From Protonemura montana (lineage: Eukaryota > Arthropoda > Insecta > Plecoptera > Nemouridae): a stretch of 64,000 nt of DNA. The stretch covers positions 3,906,001 through 3,970,000 of the forward strand of contig CANOQG010000007.1 in NCBI GenBank assembly GCA_947568835.1. Reading direction: 5' to 3'. The notes under the pieces were generated by a model. The model was given only the letters and a program-made list of their open reading frames with translations, did not search any database and was not told the origin of the DNA. Each line of letters opens with the position of its first letter. Within the stretch, counting starts at the first letter, position 1. Below are positions 39,683 to 51,572 of the stretch, piece by piece. The position numbers and the translations under genes were made by a program.

Positions 39683-42600
39683 GCAGGACATGGGGCAGGA
39701 CATGGGGCAGGACATGGAGCAGGACATGGGACATGACATGGGACAGGACATGGGGCAGGACATGGGGCAGGACATGGGGAAGGACATAGGGCAGGACATG
39801 GGGCAGGACATGGGGCAGGACATGGGGCAGGACATAGGGCAGGACATGGGGCAGGACATGGGGCAGGACATGGAGCAGGACATGGGGCAGGACATTGGGC
39901 AGGACATGGGACAGGACATGGGGCAGGACATGGGGCAGGACATGGGGCAGGATATGAGGCAGGACATGGGGCAGGACATGAGGCAGGACATGGGACATGA
40001 GGTAAGACATGGGGCAGGACATGGAGCAGGACATGGGACAGGACATGGGGCAGGACATGGGGCAGGACATGGGGCATGACATGGGACATGGGGCAGGACA
40101 TGGGGTGGAACATGGAGCAGAAAATGGGGCACGACATGGGGCAGGACATAGGGCAGGACATGGGGCAGGACATGGGGCAGGACATGGGGCAGGACATGGG
40201 ACATGGGGCAAGACATGGGGCAGGACATAGGGCAGGACATGGGGCAGGACATGGGGCAGGACATGGGACAGGACATAGGGCAGGACATGGGGAAGGACAT
40301 GGGGCAGGAAATGGGGCAGGACATGGGACATGGGGCAGGACAGGGGGAGGACATGGAGCAGGACATGGGGCAGGACATGGGGCAGGACATGGGGCAGGAC
40401 ATGGGACATGGGGCAGGACAGGGGGAGGACATGGAGCAGGACATGGGGCAGGACATGGGGCAGGACATGGGACAGGACATAGGGAAGGACATGGGGCAGG
40501 ACATGGGGCAGGACATGGGGCAGGACATGGGACATGGGGCAAGACATGGGACAGGACATGGGGCAGAACATGGGGCAGGACATGGGGCAGGACATGGGGC
40601 GGGACATAGGCCAGGACATGGGGCAGGAAATGGGACAGGACAAAGGGCAGGACATGGGGCAGGACATGGGACATGGGGCAGGACATGGGGCAGGACATGG
40701 GGCATGACATGGGGCAGGACATGGGACAGGACATGGGGCAGGACATGGGGCAGGACATGGGGCAGGACATGGGGCAGGACATGAGGCAGGACATGATACA
40801 GGACATGGGGCAGGACATGGGGCAGGACATGGGACATGGGGCAGGACATGGGGCAGGACATGGAGCAGGAGATGGGGCAGGAAATGGGGCAGGACATGGG
40901 ACAGGACATAGGGCAGGACATGGGGCAGGACATGAGGCAGGACATGGGGCAGGACATGGGACATAGGGCAGGACAGGGGAAGGACATGGAGCAGGGCATG
41001 GGGCAGGACATGGGGCAGGACATAAGACAGGACATAGGGCAGGACATGGGGCAGGACATGGGGCAGGACATGGAGCAGGACATGGGGCAGGACATTGGGC
41101 AGGACATGGGACAGGACATGGGGCAGGACATGGGGCAGGACATGGGGCAGGATATGAGGCAGGACATGGGGCAGGACATGAGGCAGGACATAAGACAGGA
41201 CATAGGGCAGGACATGGGGCAGGACATGGGGAAGGACATGGGGCAGGACATGGGACATGGGGCAAGACATGGGGCAGGACATGAGGCAGGACATGGGGCA
41301 GGACATGGGGCAGGACATGGGGCAGGACATGGGGTAGGACATGGGGCAGGAAATGGGACAGGACAAGGGGCAGGACATGGGGCAGGACATGGGACATGGG
41401 GCAGGACATGGGGCAGGACATGGGGCAGGACATGGGGCAGGACATGGGGCAGGACATGGGGCAGGACATGGGGCAGGACATAGGGCAGGACATGGGGCAG
41501 GACATGGGGCAGGACATGGAGCAGGACATGGGACATGACATGGGACAGGACATGGGGCAGGACATGGGGCAGGACATGGGGAAGGACATAGGGCAGGACA
41601 TGGGGCAGGACATGGGGCAGGACATGGGGCAGGACATAGGGCAGGACATGGGGCAGGACATGGGGCAGGACATGGAGCAGGACATGGGGCAGGACATTGG
41701 GCAGGACATGGGACAGGACATGGGGCAGGACATGGGCAGGACATGGGGCAGGATATGAGGCAGGACATGGGGCAGGACATGAGGCAGGACATGGGACATG
41801 AGGTAAGACATGGGGCAGGACATGGAGCAGGACATGGGACAGGACATGGGGCAGGACATGGGGCAGGACATGGGGCATGACATGGGACATGGGGCAGGAC
41901 ATGGGGTGGAACATGGAGCAGAAAATGGGGCACGACATGGGGCAGGACATAGGGCAGGACATGGGGCAGGACATGGGGCAGGACATGGGGCAGGACATGG
42001 GACATGGGGCAAGACATGGGGCAGGACATAGGGCAGGACATGGGGCAGGACATGGGGCAGGACATGGGACAGGACATAGGGCAGGACATGGGGAAGGACA
42101 TGGGGCAGGAAATGGGGCAGGACATGGGACATGGGGCAGGACAGGGGGAGGACATGGAGCAGGACATGGGGCAGGACATGGGGCAGGACATGGGGCAGGA
42201 CATGGGACATGGGGCAGGACAGGGGGAGGACATGGAGCAGGACATGGGGCAGGACATGGGGCAGGACATGGGACAGGACATAGGGAAGGACATGGGGCAG
42301 GACATGGGGCAGGACATGGGGCAGGACATGGGACATGGGGCAAGACATGGGACAGGACATGGGGCAGAACATGGGGCAGGACATGGGGCAGGACATGGGG
42401 CGGGACATAGGCCAGGACATGGGGCAGGAAATGGGACAGGACAAAGGGCAGGACATGGGGCAGGACATGGGACATGGGGCAGGACATGGGGCAGGACATG
42501 GGGCATGACATGGGGCAGGACATGGGACAGGACATGGGGCAGGACATGGGGCAGGACATGGGGCAGGACATGGGGCAGGACATGAGGCAGGACATGGGAC

Positions 42601-42866
42601 AGGACATGGGGCAGGACATGGGGCAGGACATGGGACATGGGGCAGGACATGGGGCAGGACATGGAGCAGGAGATGGGGCAGGAAATGGGGCAGGACATGG
42701 GACAGGACATAGGGCAGGACATGGGGCAGGACATGAGGCAGGACATGGGGCAGGACATGGGACATAGGGCAGGACAGGGGAAGGACATGGAGCAGGACAT
42801 GGGGCAGGACATGGGGCAGGACATAAGACAGGACATAGGGCAGGACATGGGGTAGGACATGGGGCA
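39683..42866. repeat. Type B unit with 1,801-bp sub-repeat
   Basis: Matches 31.5-33.4 kb at an offset of 8,033 bp, then 33.6-36.3 kb at 8,236 bp. The 203-bp step is 17 monomers less 1 bp. The lost base is visible as CATGGGCAGG near 41,734, which also turns the 1,802-bp sub-repeat into 1,801 bp (GCGGGACATAGGCC at 40,600 and 42,401). Confidence 0.82.
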
Positions 42867-42949
42867 GATCATGGGGCAGGACATGGGACATGGGGCAAGA
42901 CATGGGGCAGGACATGGGGCAGGACATGGGGCAGGACATGGGGCAGATC
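42867..42949. repeat. GATC doublet 3
   Basis: GATC at 42,867 and 42,946, 79 bp apart. It is preceded by GGGGTAGG, the form shared with the later doublets. Confidence 0.9.
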
Positions 42950-45011
42950 ATGGGGCAGGACATGGGACATGGGGCAGGACATGGGGCAGGACATGGGGCA
43001 GGACATGGGGCAGGACATGGGGCAGGACATGGGGCAGGACATAGGGCAGGCCATGGGGCAGGACATGGGGCAGGACATGGAGCAGGACATGGGACATGAC
43101 ATGGGACAGGACATGGGGCAGGACATGGCGCAGGACATGGGGCAGGACATGGGGCAGGACATGGGGCAGGACATAGGGCAGGACATGGGGTAGGACATGA
43201 GGCAGGACATGGGACAGGACATGGGGCAGGACATGGGGCAGGACATGGTACAGGACATAGGGCAGGACATGAGGCAGGACATGGGGCAAAACATGGGGCA
43301 GGACATGGGACAGGACATGGGGCAGGACATTGGCCAGGCTATGGGGCAGGACATGGGGCAGGACATGAGGCAGGACATGGGACATGGGGAAAGACATGGG
43401 GCAGGACATGGGGCAGGACATGGGGCAGGACATGGGGCAGGACATGGGACAGGACATAGGGCAGGACATGGGGCAGGACATGGGGCAGGACATGGGGCAG
43501 GACATGGGACAGGACATGGAGCAGGACATGGGGCAGGACATGGGGCAGGACATGGGACAGGACATAGGGAAGGACATGGGGCAGGAAATGGGGCAGGACA
43601 TGGGGCAGGACATGGGGCAGGACATGAGGCAGGACATTGGACAGGACATGGGGCAAAACATGGGGCAGGACATGGGACTGGACATGGGGCAGGACATGGG
43701 GCAGGACATGGGGCAGGACATGGGGCAGGACATAGGGCAGGACATGGGGCAGGACATGGGGCAGGACATGGGGCAGGACATAGGGCAGGACATGGGGCAG
43801 GACATGGGGCAGGACATGGAGCAGGACATGGGGCAGGACATTGGGCAGGACATGGGACAGGACATGGGGCAGGACATGGGGCAGGACATGGGGCAGGATA
43901 TGAGGCAGGACATGGGGCAGGACATGAGGCAGGACATGGGACATGAGGTAAGACATGGGGCAGGACATGGAGCAGGACATGGGACAGGACATGGGGCAGG
44001 ACATGGGGCAGGACATGGGGCATGACATGGGACATGGGGCAGGACATGGGGTGGAACATGGAGCAGAAAATGGGGCACGACATGGGGCAGGACATAGGGC
44101 AGGACATGGGGCAGGACATGGGGCAGGAAATGGGGCAGGACATGGGACATGGGGCAAGACATGGGGCAGGACATAGGGCAGGACATGGGGCAGGACATGG
44201 GGCAGGACATGGGACAGGACATAGGGCAGGACATGGGGAAGGACATGGGGCAGGAAATGGGGCAGGACATGGGACATGGGGCAGGACAGGGGGAGGACAT
44301 GGAGCAGGACATGGGGCAGGACATGGGGCAGGACATGGGGCAGGACATGGGACATGGGGCAGGACAGGGGGAGGACATGGAGCAGGACATGGGGCAGGAC
44401 ATGGGGCAGGACATGGGACAGGACATAGGGAAGGACATGGGGCAGGACATGGGGCAGGACATGGGGCAGGACATGGGACATGGGGCAAGACATGGGACAG
44501 GACATGGGGCAGAACATGGGGCAGGACATGGGGCAGGACATGGGGCGGGACATAGGCCAGGACATGGGGCAGGAAATGGGACAGGACAAAGGGCAGGACA
44601 TGGGGCAGGACATGGGACATGGGGCAGGACATGGGGCAGGACATGGGGCATGACATGGGGCAGGACATGGGACAGGACATGGGGCAGGACATGGGGCAGG
44701 ACATGGGGCAGGACATGGGGCAGGACATGAGGCAGGACATGGGACAGGACATGGGGCAGGACATGGGGCAGGACATGGGACATGGGGCAGGAAATGGGGC
44801 AGGACATGGAGCAGGAGATGGGGCAGGAAATGGGGCAGGACATGGGACAGGACATAGGGCAGGACATGGGGCAGGACATGAGGCAGGACATGGGGCAGGA
44901 CATGGGACATAGGGCAGGACAGGGGAAGGACATGGAGCAGGACATGGGGCAGGACATGGGGCAGGACATAAGACAGGACATAGGGCAGGACATGGGGTAG
45001 GACATGGGGCA

Positions 45012-45094
45012 GATCATGGGGCAGGACATGGGACATGGGGCAAGACATGGGGCAGGACATGGGGCAGGACATGGGGCAGGACATGGGGCAGATC
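45012..45094. repeat. GATC doublet 4
   Basis: GATC at 45,012 and 45,091, 79 bp apart. The following monomers are 36 bp shorter than after doublet 3 and carry two CCATGGGG variants instead of one. Confidence 0.9.
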
Positions 45095-48000
45095 ATGGGG
45101 CAGGACATGGGACATGGGGCAGGACATGGGGCAGGCCATGGGGCAGGACATGGGGCAGGCCATGGGGCAGGACATGGGGCAGGACATGGAGCAGGACATG
45201 GGACATGACATGGGACAGGACATGGGGCAGGACATGGCGCAGGACATGGGGCAGGACATGGGGCAGGACATGGGGCAGGACATAGGGCAGGACATGGGGT
45301 AGGACATGAGGCAGGACATGGGACAGGACATGGGGCAGGACATGGGGCAGGACATGGGACAGGACATAGGGCAGGACATGAGGCAGGACATGGGGCAAAA
45401 CATGGGGCAGGACATGGGACAGGACATGGGGCAGGACATTGGCCAGGCTATGGGGCAGGACATGGGGCAGGACATGAGGCAGGACATGGGACATGGGGAA
45501 AGACATGGGGCAGGACATGGGGCAGGACATGGGGCAGGACATGGGGCAGGACATGGGACAGGACATAGGGCAGGACATGGGGCAGGACATGGGGCAGGAC
45601 ATGGGGCAGGACATGGGACAGGACATGGAGCAGGACATGGGGCAGGACATGGGGCAGGACATGGGACAGGACATAGGGAAGGACATGGGGCAGGAAATGG
45701 GGCAGGACATGGGGCAGGACATGGGGCAGGACATGAGGCAGGACATTGGACAGGACATGAGGCAAAACATGGGGCAGGACATGGGACTGGACATGGGGCA
45801 GGACATGGGGCAGGACATGGGGCAGGACATGGGGCAGGACATGGGACATGAGGCAGGACAGGGGGAGGACATGGAGCGGGACATGGGGCAGGACATGGGG
45901 CAGGACATGGAGCAGGACATGGGGCAGGAAATAAGGCAGGACATGGGACAGGACATAGGGCAGGACATGGGGCAGGACATGAGGCAGGACATGGGGCAGG
46001 ACATAAGACATAGGGCAGGACAGGGGGAGGACATGGAGCAGGACATGGGGCATTACATGGGGCAGGACATAAGACAGGACATAGGGCAGGACATGGGGCA
46101 GGACATGGGGCAGGACATGGGGCAGGACATGGGACATGGGGAAAGACATGGGGCAGGACATGAGGCAGGACATGGGGCAGGACATGGGGCAGGACATGGC
46201 GCAGGACATGGGGCAGGACATGGGGCAGGACATGGGGCAGGACATAGGGCAGGACATGGGGTAGGACATGAGGCAGGACATGGGACAGGACATGGGGCAG
46301 GACATGGGGCAGGACATGGGACAGGACATAGGGCAGGACATGGGGCAGGACATGGGGCAAAACATGGGGCAGGACATAAGACAGGACATGGGGCAGGACA
46401 TTGGCCAGGCTATGGGGCAGGACATGGGGCAGGACATGAGGCAGGACATGGGACATGGGGAAAGACATGGGGCAAGACATGGGGCAGGACATGGGGCAGG
46501 ACATGGGGCAGGACATGGGACAGGACATAGGGCAGGACATGGGGCAGGACATGGGGCAGGACATGGGGCAGGACATGGGACAGGACATGGAGCAGGACAT
46601 GGGGCAGGACATGGGGCAGGACATGGGACAGGACATAGGGAAGGACATGGGGCAGGACATGGGGCAGGACATGGGGTAGGACATGGGGCAGGAAATGGGA
46701 CAGGACAAGGGGCAGGACATGGGGCAGGACATGAGGCAGGACATGGGGCATTACATGGGGCAGGACATAAGACAGGACATAGGGCAGGACATGGGGCAGG
46801 ACATGGGGCAGGACATGGGGCAGGACATGGGACATGGGGCAAGACATGGGGCAGGACATGAGGCAGGACATGGGGCAGGACATGGGGCAGGACATGGGGC
46901 AGGACATGGGGTAGGACATGGGGCAGGAAATGGGACAGGACAAGGGGCAGGACATGGGGCAGGACATGGGACATGGGGCAGGACATGGGGCAGGACATGG
47001 GGCAGGACATGGGGCAGGACATGGGGCAGGACATGGGGCAGGACATGGGGCAGGACATAGGGCAGGACATGGGGCAGGACATGGGGCAGGACATGGAGCA
47101 GGACATGGGACATGACATGGGACAGGACATGGGGCAGGACATGGGGCAGGACATGGGGAAGGACATAGGGCAGGACATGGGGCAGGACATGGGGCAGGAC
47201 ATGGGGCAGGACATAGGGCAGGACATGGGGCAGGACATGGGGCAGGACATGGAGCAGGACATGGGGCAGGACATTGGGCAGGACATGGGACAGGACATGG
47301 GGCAGGACATGGGGCAGGACATGGGGCAGGATATGAGGCAGGACATGGGGCAGGACATGAGGCAGGACATGGGACATGAGGTAAGACATGGGGCAGGACA
47401 TGGAGCAGGACATGGGACAGGACATGGGGCAGGACATGGGGCAGGACATGGGGCATGACATGGGACATGGGGCAGGACATGGGGTGGAACATGGAGCAGA
47501 AAATGGGGCACGACATGGGGCAGGACATAGGGCAGGACATGGGGCAGGACATGGGGCAGGACATGGGGCAGGACATGGGACATGGGGCAAGACATGGGGC
47601 AGGACATAGGGCAGGACATGGGGCAGGACATGGGGCAGGACATGGGACAGGACATAGGGCAGGACATGGGGAAGGACATGGGGCAGGAAATGGGGCAGGA
47701 CATGGGACATGGGGCAGGACAGGGGGAGGACATGGAGCAGGACATGGGGCAGGACATGGGGCAGGACATGGGGCAGGACATGGGACATGGGGCAGGACAG
47801 GGGGAGGACATGGAGCAGGACATGGGGCAGGACATGGGGCAGGACATGGGACAGGACATAGGGAAGGACATGGGGCAGGACATGGGGCAGGACATGGGGC
47901 AGGACATGGGACATGGGGCAAGACATGGGACAGGACATGGGGCAGGACATGGGACAGGACATAGGGAAGGACATGGGGCAGGACATGGGGCAGGACATGG

Positions 48001-48473
48001 AGCAGGACATGGGACATGGGGCAAGACATGGGGCAGGACATGGGGCAGAACATGGGGCAGGACATGGGGCAGGACACGGGGCAGGACATGGGGCAGGACA
48101 TGGGGCAGGAAATAGGACAGGACTAGGGGCAGGACATGAGGCAGGACATGGGACATGGGGCAGGACATGGTGCAGGGCATGGGGCATGACATGGGGCAGG
48201 ACATGGGACAGGACATGGGGCAGGACATGGGGCAGGACATGGGACATGGGGCAGGACATGGGGCAGGACATGGAGCAGGACATGGGACAGGACATAGGGC
48301 AGGACATGGGTTAGGACATAGGGCAGGACATGGGGCAGGACATGGGGCAGGACATGGGGCAGGACATAGGGCAGGCCATGTGGCAGGACATGAGGCAGGA
48401 CATGGGACAGGACATGGGGCAGGACACGGGGCAGGACATGGGACAGGACATAGGGCAGGACTAGGGGCAGGAC

Positions 48474-49350
48474 ATGGGGCAGGACATGGGGCAGGACATG
48501 GGACAGGACATATGGCAGGACATGGGGCAGGACATGGGGCAGGACATGGGGCAGGAAATGGGGCAGGACATGGGACATGGGGCAGGACATGGAGCAGGAC
48601 ATGGGGAAGGACAAGGGGCAGGACATGGGGCAGGACATAGGGCAGGACATGGGGCAGGACATGGGGCAGGACATGGGGCAGGACATGGGACATGGGGCAA
48701 GACATGGGGCAGGACATAGGGCAGGACATGGGGCAGGACATGGGGCAGGACATGGGACAAGACATAGGGCAGGACATGGGGCAGGACATGGGGCAGGACA
48801 TGGGGCAGGACATGGGACATGGGGCAGGACAGGGGGAGGACATGGAGCAGGACATGGGCAGGACATGGGGCAGGACATGGGACAGGACATAGGGAAGGAC
48901 ATGGGGCAGGACATGGGGCAGGACATGGGGCAGGACATGGGGCAGGACATGGGGCAGGAAATGGGACAGGACAAAGGGCAGGACATGGGGCAGGACATGG
49001 GACATGGGGCAGGACATGGGGCAGGACATGGGGCATGACATGGGGCAGGACATGGGACAGGACATCGGGCAGGACTAGGGGCAGGACATGGGGCAGGACA
49101 TGGGGCAGGACATGGGACAGGACATATGGCAGGACATGGGGCAGGACATGGGGCAGGACATGGGGCAGGAAATGGGGCAGGACATGGGACATGGGGCAGG
49201 ACATGGAGCAGGACATGGGGAAGGACAAGGGGCAGGACATGGGGCAGGACATAGGGCAGGACATGGGGCAGGACATGGGGCAGGACATGGGGCAGGACAT
49301 GGGACATGGGGCAAGACATGGGGCAGGACATAGGGCAGGACATGGGGCAG
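48474..49350. repeat. Rearranged junction with 614-bp local duplication
   Basis: The variant order starting at 48,474 (GGACATATGGC, GGAAATGG, GGGGAAGGACAAGG) begins again at 49,088, 614 bp later. Both match 14,102 onward. The second copy is cut short near 49,350 and joins sequence matching about 15.14 kb. Just before the second copy, ATCGGGCAGGACTAGG near 49,064-49,080 marks the breakpoint. No equivalent exists in the two other type A blocks. Confidence 0.75.
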
Positions 49351-50944
49351 GACATGGGACATGGGGCAAGACATGGGGCAGGACATGAGGCAGGACATGG
49401 GGCAGGACATGGGGCAGGACATGGGGCAGGACATGGGGTAGGACATGGGGCAGGAAATGGGACAGGACAAGGGGCAGGACATGGGGCAGGACATGGGACA
49501 TGGAACAGGACATGGGACAGGACATGGGACATGGGGCAGGACATGGGGCAGGACATGGAGCAGGACATGGGACAGGACATAGGGCAGGACATGGGGCAGG
49601 ACATAGGGCAGGACATGGGGCAGGACATGGGGCAGGACATCGGGCAGGACATAGGGCAGGACATGGGGCAGGACATGAGGCAGGACATGGGACAGGACAT
49701 GGGGCAGGACATGGGGCAGGACATGGGACAGGACATAGGGCAGGACTAGGGGCAGGACATGGGGCAGGACATGGGGCAGGACATGGGACAGGACATGGGG
49801 CAGGACATGGGGCAGGACATGTGGCAGGACATGGGGCAGGACATGGGGCAGGACATGGGGCAGGAAATGGGGCAGGACATGGGACATGGGGCAGGACATG
49901 GAGCAGGACATGGGGCAGGACAAGGGGCAGGACATGGGGCAGGACATAGGGCAGGACATGGGGCAGGACATGGGGCAGGACATGGGGCAGGACATGGGAC
50001 ATGGGGCAAGACATGGGGCAGGACATAGGGCAGGACATGGGGCAGGACATGGGGCAGGACATGGGACAAGACATAGGGCAGGACATGGGGCAGGACATGG
50101 GGCAGGACATGGGGCAGGACATGGGACATGGGGCAGGACAGGGGGAGGACATGGAGCAGGACATGGGGCAGGACATGGGGCAGGACATGGGACAGGACAT
50201 AGGGAAGGACATGGGGCAGGACATGGGGCAGGACATGGGGCAGGACATGGGACATGGGGCAAGACATGGGGCAGGACATGGGGCAGGACATAGGGCAGGA
50301 CATGGGGCAGGTTATGGGGCAGGAAATGGGACAGGACAAAGGGCAGGACATGGGGCAGGACATGGGGCAGGACATGGGGCAGGACATAGGGCAGGACATG
50401 GGGCAGGACATGGGGCAGGACATGGAGCAGGACATGGGACATGACATGGGACAGGACATGGGGCAGGACATGGGGCAGGACATGGGGCAGGACATGGGGC
50501 AGGACATAGGGCAGGACATAGGGCAGGACATGGGGTAGGACATGAGGCAGGACATGGGACAGGACATGGGGCAGGACATGGGGCAGGACATGGGACAGGA
50601 CATAGGGCAGGACATAGGGCAGGACATGAGGCAGGACATGGGACAGGACATGGGGCAGGACATGGGGCAGGACATGGGACAGGACATAGGGCAGGACTAG
50701 GGGCAGGACATGGGGCAGGACTTGGGGCAGGACATGGGACAGGACATGGGGCAGGACATGGGGCAGGACATGGAGCAGGACATGGGACATGACATGGGAC
50801 AGGACATGGGACAGGACATAGGGCAGGACATGGGGCAGGACATGGGGCAGGACATAGGGCAGGACATGGGGCAGGACATGGGGCAGGACATGGGGCAGGA
50901 CATGGGGCAGGACATGGGGCAGGACATGAGGCAGGACATGGGAC

Positions 50945-51572
50945 ATGGGGCAAGACATGGGGCAGGACATGGAGCAGGACATGGGGCAGGACATGGGGCA
51001 GGACATAGGGCAGGACATGGGGCAGGACATGGGACAGGACATATGGCAAGACATGGGGCAGGACATGTGGCAGGACATGGGGCAGGACATGGGACAGGAC
51101 ATAGGGAAGGACATGGGGCAGGACATGGGGCAGGACATAGAGCAGGACATGGGACATGGGGCAAGACATGGGGCAGGACATGGGGCAGAACATGGGGCAG
51201 GACATGGGGCAGGACACGGGGCAGGACATGGGGCAGGACATGAGGCAGGACATGGGACATGGGGCAAGACATGGGGCAGGACATGGAGCAGGACATGGGG
51301 CAGGACATGGGGCAGGACATAGGGCAGGACATGGGGCAGGACATGGGACAGGACATATGGCAAGACATGGGGCAGGACATGTGGCAGGACATGGGGCAGG
51401 ACATGGGACATGGGGCTGGACAGGGGAAGGACATGGAGCAGGACATGGGGCAGGACATGGGGCAGGACATGGGGCAGGACATGGGACAGGACATAGGGAA
51501 GGACATGGGGCAGGACATGGGGCAGGACATGGAGCAGGACATGGGACATGGGGCAAGACATGGGGCAGGACA
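50945..51572. repeat. 314-bp tandem duplication (type A third copy)
   Basis: Starts lie at 50,945 and 51,259, matching 16,727 and 17,041 at an offset of 34,218 bp. It shares the two-copy state of block copy 2, not the triplication of copy 1, so the 48-54 kb segment is closer to copy 2. Confidence 0.8.

Larger units (their letters stand above)
42867..47939. repeat. Type B region with two closely spaced GATC doublets
   Basis: From 42,867 to about 44.55 kb this copies 34.63-36.3 kb at an offset of 8,236 bp. A second GATC doublet follows only 2,145 bp later, and TTGGCC landmarks crowd together at 43,330, 45,439 and 46,401. From about 46.4 kb the sequence matches 39.0 kb and onward at an offset of 7,391 bp. 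The stretch 45.4-47.0 kb recurs at 59.4-61.0 kb (offset 13,986). A private GGTACAGG change lies at 43,249. Confidence 0.8.

Noticed and set aside
45493..46530. Longest plus-strand frames (345 codons, also at 59,479-60,516) as MGQD/HGAG repeat proteins
   Set aside because: They begin at the ATG present in every monomer, end at variant-created stops, and recur with the higher-order copies; no sign of a real gene.
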